Source of the DNA: Panaeolus papilionaceus
Taxonomy: Eukaryota; Basidiomycota; Agaricomycetes; Agaricales
Assembly: GCA_015501605.1 (NCBI GenBank)
Contig: JADNRZ010000006.1
Span: forward strand, 2,480,001 to 2,544,000
DNA length: 64,000 bases
Direction: 5' to 3'
Part shown: in pieces, positions 46,820-59,475 of the stretch
Layout: every line of letters starts with the position of its first letter
How positions within the stretch are numbered: the stretch's first letter is position 1
Made by a program: the position numbers and the translations under genes
The notes under the pieces: model-generated
Databases searched by the model: none
What the model saw: only the letters and a program-made list of their open reading frames with translations
Told to the model about the DNA's origin: nothing

Positions 46820-47860
46820 TCAACACCCCCCGGGAATGGTGGCGCGTTGATCGCTCCAAGCGGCTATGGGGACGACTGCAGCTGACTCGTTGGCTGGTAG
46901 AGCGGGAGGTTGAAGGAAGGTTGCGAGTGGGGCGCATCGCATCGCATCGATTGAAGCTTGAAGGCACTGATGAGCCTCTTCAAAACCTTTGGGGATGGGT
47001 CCGAAGTTGGTTAACTGGCCAATGAACTTGATGAGTATCTCATGATTCTCCCTCTGGTTCCGCTCGAGGATGGGACGGAGGTCGGTGTTGGTTCGCGGTT
47101 CGGGTTGGGTCAGTTCTGACTCAATCATTTGTTTTACCTGAAGAGCGCCCTCGATGCGCTCAAGTAGATCGCGGTAGAGATGGGGGGATGCTGAGGACAT
47201 GGGCCTGGAAAATGAATCTGTTAAGTTACGGAATAAATCTAGCACTGCCAATGCGGAGTTCTTGGTATTTAAAATTTGAGTTATGGCTACATCATTCCCT
47301 CCAAAAAGGTCCTAAAGAGGCACGTCAACAACACCAGATACTGAGATAGATCACAGACAAACTACAATACTCACCCTTAAAACTTCATCTTTCAGTTGTG
47401 CAAAGTGTGAGTCTGCTCGAGTTCGAGTGCGTTCATTGTGCAGCGTGTCCCACATGGTGGTTACGAATGCCACTGATTCCTGTGAATCGTCATCAGGTCC
47501 CAGCAACTGCTTCAGCATTTGCATCGTCCTGCGCCGACTTCCTGGCAGTCGAGTTTCTGTGATTGGGATCAAATATAATATTTCGTCAACATATTCTAAA
47601 CTTGAAGCAGAAATAAAATTAACGGAATTCAAAGCGCTCAAGGTATGAAACTTACACTACTCTTCCCTGCTCCAGTCGGACCTAGCACGCTACGCCTACT
47701 TGAGTACATGTGTTGTAATATCGCCGAAGTCTAGGGCGCATAAACAAATACAACGAAGCCTCTGCTGCCATCTACTCGACCAAGCTTTGGGACCTGTTCT
47801 AAATACACATCCCCAGAAACTGTGATACATTTGAGCTTCGTTGTAGAATCACTGTTCATG
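46820..47860 (-). pseudogene. P-loop GTPase paralogue lacking the G2-G3 exon
   Basis: Minus-strand pieces can be followed. An N-terminal exon near 47750-47850 ends GFVVF. A Walker A exon at about 47656-47690 reads VLGPTGAGKSS. The next exon, 47375-47600, reads ILYLIPITETRLPGSRRRT and FVTTMWDTL. The C-terminal part at 46820-47340 has LFGGNDVAITQILNTKNSA and PHLYRDLLERI. The exon carrying DTPGF, present in the intact relatives, is missing. The donor after Walker A now meets what was the acceptor of the following intron, and the phases do not fit. The N-terminal junction also fails to keep frame. It is therefore probably non-functional as a GTPase. Confidence 0.7.
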
Positions 47861-48429
47861 ATGGACAAGATATATTAGAGAGGAGACTTCGTACTCCAAA
47901 GGCATAATAGATGTGGGAGAGACGGCAACACTTCGCACTTTCGACTATGTTTGGTTGAAATATATACGTGAGGAGGATTGCACGTGTGCCTGACTGTGAG
48001 GTACAAATGTTGCAACACGCCATGCGAACGATCGAGGTGTCATTAGGGATCGACAACCAAATAACATTTCATTCCATGATTGCTGTGATTAATTTATGAC
48101 TCTCAGTTTTACGGTTTTATTTCGACTTTGAAGGGTGCAGGAGGGATTCCCAACCTAAGCTACATATTACATGTCTAGATATGATCAAGAGGCTTCACGA
48201 AATTGAATGCATGAATAATTGCGGCTTGCGGATGACGCATGTGTCAGACCTGACATTAATATACCCATGGAGAGTGACAAAGTGTTGCTTGGGACGGCTT
48301 CACGTGTAGATTCATGGTTCCAAATACAATCGGTGACTGAAGGGAGGCCTTGCTGTTGGGCAAACTGGAAAGAAAAAGAGAGGGATCAGAGAACTCAGTA
48401 AGATAGCGTGTGTTGGGATGCATGATGTC

Positions 48430-48770
48430 AAGTGCTGAGTTTTTGGTGTTCGTAAATCGTGTAACCGTTGCACCGTCATCAAGAAATTCCTGAGCAAGGG
48501 CTGTGCTTCAATATGGTTTCTCAGCAGAGAACAAAGGAATGAAATACCTTGAGTGGAAGGATACTGTGCTTGCACAGATCCGCCTTCTTGGTCACGTGAA
48601 CAGGTCATCCTATGAACGTTGAATGGCCTGCACAAGAAACGGCGCTACTAGGATTAACTTACTCACACTTCCTCTGCCATCTTCAAACCATATTCGTGAT
48701 TTACATTTCAGAAATCTTCGTGTCTGAAATCCCTGGAGTATCAAGGAGATAAACCGGTGTGGAATACATA
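48430..48770 (-). pseudogene. second GTPase fragment, degraded
   Basis: On the minus strand 48755-48660 reads VYLLDTPGISDTKISEM, matching the G3 exon of the GTPase family, but then meets TAA and TGA stops before a GTGAGTAAG donor-like site. Further along, about 48430-48500, the peptide FLDDGATVTRFTNTKNSALD matches the region after the fourth intron in the intact genes. The part between (ITD and TTMWD exon) is missing. It is a separate decayed copy next to the one at 46820-47860. Confidence 0.65.
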
Positions 48771-48779
48771 CTTGAGTCG

Positions 48780-50809
48780 CGCATGGAGACTAACACTTGT
48801 CACTCTTTATCTTCATTTATTTTATCTCAAATAATCTCTCCCTACGGAACGAGCTCAACGCTCGGACCACTAATCACGCAGCGCGCGTTCAACTGTGCAT
48901 CAGCACATAACGCACGCGCGACTCCTAACAGCCCAATTAGGAACGCCCCTGTTCATTTCCTTCACCATCTCCACCACGCGCAACCCCTCAAAACCCCAGA
49001 ACAACAATCGAGACCTCAAGAACGGAATCGCGACAGGGATCGGGGCTTAGGATTAGCAAGTTTATTTCACTTTATTTTCCTCACCTGCACTCCTCTCTCT
49101 ACCATCGCACTTGGAGACTCCCCGTTCCTTATAGGGAACAACTCCTATTCCGTAAATATGCTTCCTATTCGAAACGCCCGCGTTCCCTTTAACTCCCATT
49201 ACTCACTCTTAATTTCATGTTCTCCACCTCCGATCAGTTCAAAACTCACAGTCAGCTCCCTCTCATTGCACTCCGCTCCTGCAGTAAGGTGGACTGACTC
49301 GGACCCACATCGAGCCTGATCAACTCGACTCAGCGAAGTGTGGAGCGTGCGATGACAAGAGGAGGAACGGGCAGCGGCGAATGCCAGGAGATTCTTTTTC
49401 ATTTCTTATTCAAACGCCCAGACAATTACATGGCCAGAATTCAATCCCGCGGTGACTGCGTTGCACTATCTCTGAGCTTGCAGTCCGAGCATGAGCATTT
49501 ACTATGGAATTCAAATTTGGAGGTATAATGAGCGCCTGGAAATGGCAGCACAGGAAACAGGATTAACATAGTAGGGACTGTGGCCCTTTATACATTGGTA
49601 GCTTGATATCTCGAATAACGCTCAGCGCCAGAATAATTAATGCCAATAGCCTACTGGGGCCGCACGAAGTGACACTACAAGTCTACCCCTGACAACTTTG
49701 AAACCTGACGTGTACACCGCCAAACTGGTTCCAGCTGTCACGCAGCTGAAATCGTCACATAGGTGATGGGTTGCTGCCGTATCAAAACTGTATGGGATCT
49801 AGCTGTCTACAGCTTGAATTCTAACTGTAACTGTAGTGGTTCCAGCTCGACATGGGGACAGCTGTGAGATGCACCTGGGGCCAGCATGACCATCGCCACC
49901 TGTAATAAAATATTTAAATTTGCATTTTAATTACTGTTTTTATTTTTATTGTTGCTTCAGCTCCACCGCTCTCAATTCATGTTCAAAAAGTAATGCAAAA
50001 GATTTTTGTATTTTCTGGTACACTGGTAACAACATGAGAATAATGACAGAAAATCACGATCACAATTAGACAAATAATTCATGACAAAGTGGACAAGTAG
50101 ACAACACTAGAGAAGGCATGGAACGAGTTTAGCAGAGAAAGTGTGAGTAGATAGCCCAGACAGCTGCCAGAAAGGACCAAGGTATTGGACAGAGAAAAAT
50201 CATCCAGGGTGATTTCATCCAGCACTAGCGAAAGACCAACAATTTGACCAGCAAGCCACAGACAGAAGGTTTACCAGAAATTGGGCAACAGCCAAAGAGA
50301 TTACACGTAGAGCATCCATAATAATGACTTCAGACATAGTGCAAGACAGGCAGTAAAAGAATATCCAAAGAAAGAACTGAAGTTAAGTAACAAACATTCA
50401 AGAACTTGAACAAGGGATGTGACATGGCAAGAGGAGAGAAGATGAACTTGCACACAGAACTGCGACGTAAGTGGATGTTCGGACTTTCAATTGCTGAGTT
50501 TGAATTGACTCTAACAACTTCACGGTTCAGAACTAGTTACGCACAGACTTAATATCGTTGGCCATCAATATAAAATATAAAAATTATGGAAAACAAATGC
50601 TACGCATATGAATGGGCTCCCTCTATGATAAACTGCTCAATTTTCTAGCTCTATGCCAGGGTTTCCAAATTAAGCTTAAACTGGACCCAGTGTGTGAGAT
50701 AACACCCTGGGCACGACATTGATGGCACCCTGTTATCATAGTGGAATTTCGCAGCTGAACACAGGTGCTGATCAGCTCAGTACCAGACTGTGCTAAACCC
50801 TGACATCAG
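48780..50809. other. interval without a recognised gene
   Basis: A 186-codon plus-strand frame at 48759-49319 is Ser/Pro/His-rich and starts inside the GTPase relic on the other strand. It is not accepted as a gene. 49900-50700 is AT-rich. Nothing else recognised. Confidence 0.4.
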
Positions 50810-52105
50810 CTAAAATTCGCAGGTGTTTTCTATATGTGACCCAATTGGCGGTGTAAACCACGTCTTGACTACGACATATGTATTCCCTGAACTCGATGGA
50901 AGTGTGTGTACCCGCAAGAGATTTGTGTGACCATCGCCCTCAGTGACCAATTCCAGCTCCTCGTAAAACTGTAAAAGTAACCTTCGTAATGCTTTCTCAT
51001 CTCGTCGCAGCTGCTTGGCGACTCTCCAGCTGTTTGTCACCGACTTGTCCTTGAACTCTTCGTCGATCGTGCATAACCTTTCCTGAGCTGTGGTAATGCA
51101 CTCCCCGAGGCGATCTTGGAGTAGCTTCATATAGCCAGGCTGCTTACCCGACTTTATGGGCTTTTGAAAGGCAAAAGGAAGCCAGGCGGGCGGCAGGTTC
51201 AAACATTTGTTGATGACGCATAGCGCGGATTGTGGTGTATAACGGAATTTCTCGACCACAAGTCCCTCCTGAATAAAGTCCTATGGAGAGATTAAGAGCT
51301 GAAATAGCGCGACAGATATCAGGCGGGGTGGTAGCTTACCTTCCAATATGTGCGTTCAAGATTGCGGAGTCGCCTGTTTGCATTGGCCACTTGACGATCG
51401 TTCCAAAGCAGATTCCACATGGTCGTGACCAGCATAACCCGACTCGCCACATCACGGCCTATTAGCGCCTTGAAGATCCGCATTGTCTTCCATCTGTTTC
51501 CCGACATACGTAGATCCGTAATACGATCAAAATACAGTATTGTGCTAATCTCCGTCAATGAAACACTTTATAGTGGTAGATCAGTTAACCTTTTGTTTAA
51601 GTTGGTGCTGTAGTAATGAGTTTTTCAACGTACCTTCGCATCCAATTCTGAACCATGCTCACAATTCTCATCTCAGATAGCCTCGAATCCGAGAACCCTG
51701 GAGTGTCGACAAGAACAATCGGAACTCCTTTCCCAGAAATAGCGTTTCCAAGTAGATATGGGGTGACTTCCTGAGTTACACCTTCCAGACAGTCCTTGGC
51801 GATATTGAGGGACTGGTTGATCGCAAGCGAATCGATGAACTGTGGAAAAACGTGGTAGTGATGTCAACAAGACTCTATAGAGGTTGTAAGTAACTACATA
51901 CTGAACTCTTTCCAGAGCCTGTCGATCCCATCATCCTACAACCAACAACTGAAATCTCAGAAAGTCTCTTGGTGGAAGGGACAGGAACAAACACGTACAC
52001 AATCACGACTGCTGATGGTGGGATTGCCGAACCAATGTCTAACTTAATGACGGCCGGGAGACCTTGAATACGGAGTCGTTTCTTGTATCTTGGGTGATTT
52101 GGCAT
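50810..52105 (-). CDS. P-loop GTPase paralogue, intact
   Basis: Exons 51999-52105, 51902-51935, 51634-51839, 51340-51565 and 50810-51280 join in phase to 347 residues. Walker A GSTGSGKS is at residues 39-46. G3 is VLVDTPGFSDSRLSEM, then ILYFDRITDLRMSG and LVTTMWNLLWND (Asn instead of Asp in the G4-like motif). The C-terminal region is helical with many Lys/Arg/Glu. Exon structure and intron phases equal those of the gene at 9369-10758, so the two are true paralogues despite low identity. The N-terminus is short; an additional upstream exon near 52150-52350 cannot be excluded. Cellular role unknown. Confidence 0.82.
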
Positions 52106-52735
52106 GAATCAAAGGTACGAATCGCGTGCTGGGGTTTTGAACTGACTTTATGCAAGACGGGACACAGAGTATATGACTATGGACAGCCTGAATGCGATGC
52201 ACACGCCACGATCGCCCCCACTGCGTCTGGAAGCAATTAACTATGAATGATACTAGTATTTGCTCAGACAGTCGTGAACGTGTTGTACACGAGGCCCCGG
52301 CGCCATTCTGTGCCGATAAATGGATAACCATCACTTTCGAGGGCTTTACTCTCACCTTTAATTATACGTTCGGAGCTTAAGCTCCGTTCGGGTGATCGGG
52401 TGTAACTTAGACCACCCAGCATCTCTGTAAAATGTCCTGATAAACTGGTGCCTTCAAGCAACAAAATCCTACCTCAGAATATATAGTCCGTGGTGAAAAT
52501 TGCATACAATACGCTACAGGCTTGCAATTATCATAACGTTTACCATTACCATTGACGAACAGTGTACTTGTATCCGTAAGGTAGGTAGTCAGGCCGTGAC
52601 ACCACACACTCATTGCCGCTAACACTGTCCAACAACGTGACAAGTCGCGTCGCGTCCGTCTCTCGTTCTGACTTTGTTCAGTAACCACCATCACCTTGAC
52701 CACCAACCCTACCCATCACCTCATTCACAACTCTC
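52106..52735. other. divergent promoter interval
   Basis: Lies between the minus-strand GTPase and the plus-strand gene at 52736. Short frames only. It may hold an upstream GTPase exon. Confidence 0.4.
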
Positions 52736-53842
52736 TTGGACAAGATGAAACTCTGGTCACCAACTAATGCGCTTAATGTGCGGAAATTAACTACCCGGAC
52801 GGTACTTGGACAAATCCGCTTTGAATCAATAATGTCCAGCCGTCGCGTTGGCCGTCCTCCATGTGATCGCCGAGTTGTTACGCTAGACCCAGCCAGTCTG
52901 GTAGCCCTCCAACAAGCAGCTTTGGACTTATCCGAATTATTTCAACCTATAATTCACACAGCAAATGGAAAATTTCAAATACGTTACGGTTCGAATGGGG
53001 TATCAAAATCAGGAAGTACCTGCTTTCCGAGAGGAACCAGAGGGTTTTTATACTACCACCAGCAGCCTGACAGGCCACGTATTTCTGGTCAGCTTCGGTT
53101 TCGCATCATGCCTAGCGACGACCCAGCGTCATTCTCATATGGCTACGATCTCAAGCAACCTACAAGCAGGCTGCGGCCCTGGGCTCTCCCTCTAGTTTGT
53201 TCGATATCGAAAAACCACATACTCTCACAGCTCGAAAACGATGGTCTCATTGACCACAGTCTACTGCAATCTCTACACAATCTCCACTCTCTCCGCAGAC
53301 ATGATCAACGCGCACATTACCTCTTCACCCTGTTCGACCCTTGGGAAATCAATTTTTCGTTTTCCAGTAATCTCATCGTCCTACGAGCGGTAACGGAGTT
53401 AGCTCATGGTGAAATAAAATTCATAGTACCGCATCTTGGTCCTCAGAGGCCGGGGCGCGTGAATTTCAAGTCAGGTATGCAACACCAACTATGTTTGAGA
53501 TTGCACTCACTGAATTCATGTTGTTCTTTCGTCCTTTTTTTTTCTTGTTTAGGTGTTGTTAAAGTCTGCTTTGAAAAGTCTACATTGCCTCAGCACCGAG
53601 GGAAACAGGTAGTACTGGCACGATGTTTGGATATGTTGGAACCACTGGTGATGGAGGCCCCGGAAAGCGGTCAGGATGTCAACCCGGTTGACCTTGCTGC
53701 CCACACCCCGATCCCAGGTCAAGTGCTGCAAAGTCTGCCCACAGGATGTCACTTAGCCCGAACAACACCTCGGCCCTGGTCTATAGACGTATCGGATGGT
53801 TCAACGCATCCCGCTGCGCCAGGCATCCGCCTTCTGTGGTAG
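52736..53842 (+). CDS. hypothetical protein, transposon- or lineage-specific
   Basis: The frame is open across the whole span. A likely intron (GTATGC at 53475 to TTTAG at 53552, 78 nt, in frame) leaves 342 residues. A second Met at residue 33 (MSSRRVGRPP) is an alternative start. Visible features are a basic N-terminus, a central part with aromatic residues (GTRGFLYYHQQPDRP, GQLRFRI, FDPWEINFSF) and a C-terminus rich in Pro and His. No signal peptide or membrane segment. The style GFLYYH-x-GQLRFR is reminiscent of uncharacterised mushroom proteins, but no family can be named. Its length and codon regularity support coding. Confidence 0.6.
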   Translation: MDKMKLWSPTNALNVRKLTTRTVLGQIRFESIMSSRRVGRPPCDRRVVTLDPASLVALQQAALDLSELFQPIIHTANGKFQIRYGSNGVSKSGSTCFPRGTRGFLYYHQQPDRPRISGQLRFRIMPSDDPASFSYGYDLKQPTSRLRPWALPLVCSISKNHILSQLENDGLIDHSLLQSLHNLHSLRRHDQRAHYLFTLFDPWEINFSFSSNLIVLRAVTELAHGEIKFIVPHLGPQRPGRVNFKSGMQHQLCLRLHSLNSCCSFVLFFSCLGVVKVCFEKSTLPQHRGKQVVLARCLDMLEPLVMEAPESGQDVNPVDLAAHTPIPGQVLQSLPTGCHLARTTPRPWSIDVSDGSTHPAAPGIRLLW

Positions 53843-55316
53843 TCTCTCAGTGTTTATACCAAAACCGAGTTCCAGTTGTTGGCGGTTAGCGAGTGAGTTG
53901 TCATAGCACCTTGTTTGAATTTTCCTTCGCATCTATTTGTACTAGTGCACGGACTGGTATCACGCTCCAAGTCCTTTAAAATTGCTCTGAGCGATTTAGA
54001 TAATGGTGGTCTGGGCCGTAGTGACTAAATGATGCGCCTTCGATGTCTTCTAAGAGTGGTTTTGGGCACTGCGACAGCGTTCCGGGAATCTGGACCGGGA
54101 ACCTGCTCTTAAAATACACATAACTGATCCCATCGGAGCCCGCACCGGAGAGTCAAAACCCTTGAGCAGCAAAGGGACTGAGACAAAGCGTAGCTGTCTC
54201 CAGTGTAGTTGGGCGAAACTGAATGATGATGTGTCGCCACTGAGAGGCTGTTGGTGATAATGAACTCGCCATAGCTCTACCGTGGTGGTAGGCACCGATT
54301 CTATATACCCTTGGTTCAAGTTGTTGGACGCCATCGGTGTCGCAGAGAGTTGGTGCAGGTGCTGGAGTTTTTCGCACATGATATTGTCCAGGGTACCAAA
54401 AGAAATGACGTTGGAATCAAATAGTACGACGGGGTACTGAGCAAGATGGAGAGTCTTTGCTGAAGGTGATGTTTGAGAAGAGATATCTGAAGTGCGCTTG
54501 CAACGGCGGCCCATTCATTATCTATAACTTTCAGACACCACATTCTCCATTCTCCATTCTCCTCCCGCCATTAAACGATCTCCAACTTGGTATCAATGCC
54601 CTTGCCCCTCTTGAGAGGTAAGCACCTGCAGGATGACAAGAGAAGGTTTGTGCATACATCCGGCATTTAGGATTCAAGAACACCTGTGTAACTTCACCAC
54701 TGCTAGAATCATTCGTCCTCAAGGAGAAAAAAGACATACCTCTACTCGGCTCGTCGCATGATGATCTGATTTGGTGTATATATTGGCGTTACCAGCGAGT
54801 TGGGCGGGTAGTGGAGTAAGTTGAGAGGTTGAACGTGGTGGCTGAGGATGGCAGCCAAGGGGCGAGACAAGGAAAAATGGGACGGAAATCCTCGTTATCC
54901 AAACTGGACGTGAACGGCGGGTCCCATTGATAACTCAACGATCCGTAGCATGAAGATAAGCGAACGACCAATTAGGGCTCGAAGGATGGGGGCACCCCTA
55001 GTGATTAGTTCACGCAGACTCAAAGCACACGGTCAGATCAATACTATTCTACAGCGACGTCTCTAATTTATTTCACCAGAGGCTCGAGCCCAGTTGTTCA
55101 AGGAGTAAACCCAACACGAACCTAGAGTCCCTCCATCCTCTCCGACTCCCAAGTTCTCAACGATTGTTCAAACACCTCAACTCGATAACATCTCCAAAAT
55201 CACTCCAAAATAAAAGAAAACGTGAAAAGCATCCATAAATATATCTACACGGTATTCAACAAGACATGCATTAATTTTATCTACACTACTCCCCTCCTCA
55301 CGACATCCTCAGAATC
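53843..55316. other. interval with possible minus-strand small gene
   Basis: The minus strand at 54050-54514 has a 154-codon frame with a normal-looking Met start, but no recognised domain and no homology cue; it could be a gene. 54531-54971 holds further short minus-strand frames. Confidence 0.3.
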
Positions 55317-57327
55317 CTAATGCTCGCTAACAAAAACAGCAGCCATCCCCATCCCACTTCCAATACACATACTCGTCACAAAGACCCTTCCTCCCGTCTG
55401 CCTCGCGACCTGCATACCCGTGGCAACCTGTCGTGCTCCGGTACATCCAAGTGGATGGCCAATCGCAATAGCACCTCCATTAATGTTCACTTTCTCATAT
55501 GGGATCTTCAAATGCTCAACGCTCATCACAGCCTGACTCGCAAACGCCTCGTTGATCTCGAAAAAGTCAATGTCGGAGAGGGTGAGACCGGTGACTTGGA
55601 GGACACGGGGGATGGCGAAGGCAGGGCCGATACCCATGACGCGGGGAGCGACACCAATGGTAGCGGAGTTGACGTATTTGCCGACGATGGGGAGGCCGAG
55701 GCGTTGGGCGACGGAGCGGCGGGCGAGGACAACGGCGGCGGCACCATCAGAGACTTGAGAGGCGTTACCTGGGTGAATGAGTTAGCTTGAGTTAAGGGAT
55801 CAAGGAGGAAAGTAAAAGGACGCGTGTATGGGAAAGGACAAAGGAAGCGAGAATGTGGGGATAATAAATAAAGAATAGGGGATAAACATGCGAAAGTCAA
55901 GGTTTATGAAGATAATGAAGCAAAGATGAAGGGAAGAGGAAAGAAGGGGAAATAGAAATGCTCGTCGTTGTTGGATGAGTTAAAAATGAAAGCAGTTGGA
56001 ATACACATGAAGAGGGGATTGAAATTTTCAAAATAATAACGTCGAGGTAATAGTCGACGTGAAGATGAACTTCTTGTATATTCAGGGGCGTAAACAAGAA
56101 AAAAGGAAGTGATAAGATAGGAAAGAGCGTGAAAAACTGAGGATACACGCGTAGAAAGAAGGGGATAAGGGGAGAATAAGGACGCGTGTTGGGTACACGC
56201 GTAAAAATGGGCGTATAGGAGGAAAAAATGAAGAATGAATGAAAAAAAAAAAGAAGAAAAGAAAGGCAGAGGCGAAGGCGGAGAGAAAATGAATAGGGCA
56301 AGGAAGGAGAACTCACCAGCATGGGTAGCACCATCCTTCGCGAAAGCAGGCCTGAGCTTAGCCAAGCTTTCAGGAGTAACACCATCCCTAATACCATCAT
56401 CCTGGTCCACAACAATCTCATCCTCCTTCTCCGTCTTGGGGTCAACGATCTTGGTCTTGATGGGGACAATCTCAGCCTTGAACTTGCCGGCCTTGTTAGC
56501 AGCAGCAGCCTTCTGGAAAGATTTTGCAGCGAAAGCGTCCTGGACGGTGCGAGTGATGACGTACTCCTTGGCGACGTTTTCAGAGGTGATACCCATGGGG
56601 AGGAGGCAGTCCTCGGCATCCTTGTTCTCGAGGAGCTCATCTGCGAACTCAGGAGCTGCGCCTGCACCATAGCCAAACGTCATGGACTCGACACCGGCAC
56701 CTGAGAAAAGAGGGTGTTTAGTACGGTGTTTGGCGTGGAGTGGGATGGGGGGAGGAAGGAGCAGGGTGCCAGGTAAGGCTCTTCATTCAATGAATGAGCG
56801 GGAAATGGGAGGGAAATGAGACGTGAGTCCCACCCTGATCCACTACCGTGCCCCAACATCCCCAAAATAGAACATGAACACAAAACGACCACTCACCAAT
56901 GCCAATATCAATCTGCCTTGACCTAATCTCATTGGCGATTTGGCTGATCGCAGTCAAACCAGACGAGCACTGCCTGTTGACGGTGTTGAAGCTTGACTCG
57001 ACGGGGATGCCAGCGTAAAGAGCGGCCATGCGTGCTGCTGAGGCGCCACCTGCTGGTGGGAGAACGTTGCCGACAGAGATGTCCTCAATGAGCTTGGGGT
57101 CGAGGTTGATCTTGGTGTATGAGGCGCGGAGGACATGCGAGAGGATAACCTCGGGACGGGTGTCTTTGAATCCACCCCTTTTGCCCTGTGAAAACGAGTT
57201 TGATATGGGCGCTGGGTGAGATGAAGCCGACACGTACCTTGGTGATAGCAGAGCGGACAGCAGAGACGATGACAACGTCGTCTGGGTGCTTCTCATAGAG
57301 AGCAGCTTTTCCGGTTTGAAGAGACAT
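55317..57327 (-). CDS. 3-ketoacyl-CoA thiolase (peroxisomal beta-oxidation type)
   Basis: Exons 57238-57327, 56897-57185, 56317-56700 and 55317-55768 join to 404 residues, normal for a thiolase. The N-terminal domain has [24 protein letters not shown], the form typical of ACAA1/POT1 enzymes rather than acetoacetyl-CoA thiolase. The nucleophile is Cys103 ([11 protein letters not shown]). The C-terminal domain has NEAFA, His359 ([12 protein letters not shown]) and the second catalytic Cys389 (SMCIGSGMG). It cleaves 3-ketoacyl-CoA with CoA to acetyl-CoA, the last step of beta-oxidation. Neither a clear PTS2 (the N-terminus is only [17 protein letters not shown]) nor a C-terminal SKL (it ends VSEH) is visible, so targeting is uncertain. 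The third intron is unusually long (548 nt). Confidence 0.93.
55769..56316 (-). other. unusually long intron of the thiolase gene
   Basis: 548 nt bounded by GTGAGT and ACCCAG, about ten times the usual intron length here. It is almost purely purine on the plus strand (pyrimidine on the transcript), which keeps long artefactual frames open. Confidence 0.75.
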
Positions 57328-59317
57328 GGTGGAGATGATAATGGGAGGGTGGAGGTATGAATAAAGATGCGATTCTGGGGACGGCGCGGGTTATTAAGCA
57401 CCGAGCAATGGTGGATGCTGTTTACCCAGTAACAGACGAAACAATCACATGCTCAACCGCTCAACAAGTTACCGTGACCGAGAAGCCATTCTAAACTAAG
57501 CAAAGGAGCGACGCCAGGATTCAGACCCTTCATAGGACGGATATATTTCTGCGAATTTACAAGATATCATGAATAAGGACAAAAAAAAATTAAAAAAATA
57601 CATTGGCGAACTTATGAAGAACGGTCCCCAGAAAACGAGGACTCACCGCCACGTCCAATCATGTCCTCCGCTGCTAAAGGTACCCCAAATTCGGACAAGA
57701 GCACATGATTTATGCAGGAAATGCACAATTTTCGCTCTGGAAGGTAGCTTGAGGAAAACAGAGCCGTATCTGGTGACGATGCACGCGAGGAAGGAGGTGG
57801 AGACACTGCAACCTTGATGTGCCCAATTGGGACAGTAAATCAGGAAAAACAAACACTGGTCAATAACGCGTCAATATCATATGGCGCGTTCGCGGGTGAT
57901 TATAAAGTTTTGAGATGATTTAGGACCACAAGAATAGTCGGATGGCACACTAGAATAGTGGATTTCATAATCCGTTGAAACTTGTGAGCTAGGATGCTAT
58001 TGAATAAAACATGAATACGTCGGGCGACCATATGAATTCGCCGTCATCAAAGCTGCAACTGACGGCCCAGGGTTATGTCAAGAGATGAACTTCAGAGATT
58101 GGTATACAGTCGGATTGTTAGGAGTATGCATTGAAGCAGAGTGATATCTATGGAGTAGAACTAGACAAGATCAGGCGAGTCCACTATCCAGGCTGTGTTG
58201 CGTCCTGCTAAGTAGAAAGCTACACCATTCAACGAGTCAGAATATGACCATGCTGGCGCAGGTGAGTTTGCAACGTGTTCATCTTCCCTGTGTACTCGTT
58301 TTAATGCCCACAAAGAGTTTTGGCACAGGCAACGCCTCGAGTTACCCTCCTGGCTTTTCATTGATAAAACTTCGGCATCCATGTAGTATTGAGCATGGTG
58401 TAAGCGAAACCTGTTGCGAAAAGAGGCGAATGAGTACGCATATATTGATATCATGAGCAATCCGTACGCTATGTGTAGGGATGACGCAACGACGCCGATG
58501 AGGAGGAACAGACTGACAAAAAAAGAGGGTGTGGTTTCGGAGATGCTGCACGAGAAATGAACACGAATGAAAGCGAAATCAGAGGTGGACGTAAGGCACG
58601 AGGATGAGTCGCTTGCGTGACGTGCGTTGAGCAAAGGCTGAACAGACAATAGATTTGTTTTCGCCCTAGTTCGTCCCCAGTGTCATGTTGCAGCCTTATC
58701 TTCCGTTATCATCGTCATATCCCCCTCGTATTTCGTCTTGTTTTTGTCGTATTTTGTCGTTTCACATGCACCCTCCGATTTACCCTCAGCTCTTGCAGAT
58801 TCCACGACCTTCAATTTGCAAGGACTCAGGAGCGCTTACCAACCCTCCCTCCCTCACACCAACCGCACAATCACATCTCCCTCCATCTATTTGTATTTCA
58901 TTTCATTATCTACACTTACCATAGCGGGTTTGTCATCGCTCAAAGTGCTTATTCATGCTCAATATCTTTTTCTTTCGCTACCGGCATTGAATTGTCTGTT
59001 CGCTCCATACACTTCGCCCTCGCATACATTACCATCGCCCACCCTCACCCATTATTCCCCGACACTCCCATACATCAGCCCTCCCATTCATATTGATCTT
59101 TTGTTTGTATTTCACACCGTATATCAACATAACATATCACTCCAACGTTGTCAATATCATTTGAGATACCCTCTATCTGACTATTACGGACTCTATGTAG
59201 TATACTACGCAGTGCTTTCTGCGGTCTGTGTGTCGGAAAAATAAAAAAAAAAGTATCCATGTGTATACTGTGTCTATAGAGGTGTATCAGTCCATCAGGA
59301 TTTCGGCTAGTGTGTCT

Positions 59318-59475
59318 GCGTAAGTCAGAGCCTATAAAGAGTAAACAACCCATATTACTTATAGAGTGAAGCCGGGGTAATGCTCATCCATATGCCGCAC
59401 ACACCTATATCGTGATTTCGGTGGGTGATAGAGTGGACTGGCATAAGTCAGAGCCTATATAGAGTGTACACGCTC
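59318..59475 (+). repeat. local direct repeat pair
   Basis: The word TAAGTCAGAGCCTATA occurs near 59322 and near 59444, followed in each case by AGAGT and then a GCTCATCCA word about 55 or 15 bp later. Function unknown. Confidence 0.5.

Noticed and set aside
48759..49319. 186-codon plus-strand frame
   Set aside because: Low-complexity Ser/Pro/His composition and overlap with a GTPase relic on the other strand.
55904..56683. 259-codon continuation of the thiolase frame
   Set aside because: The frame runs into the long intron; consensus splice sites and the thiolase alignment place the junction at 56316/56317.
58680..59244. plus-strand frames of up to 168 codons
   Set aside because: Three phases are open together in a pyrimidine-rich stretch, with no domain.
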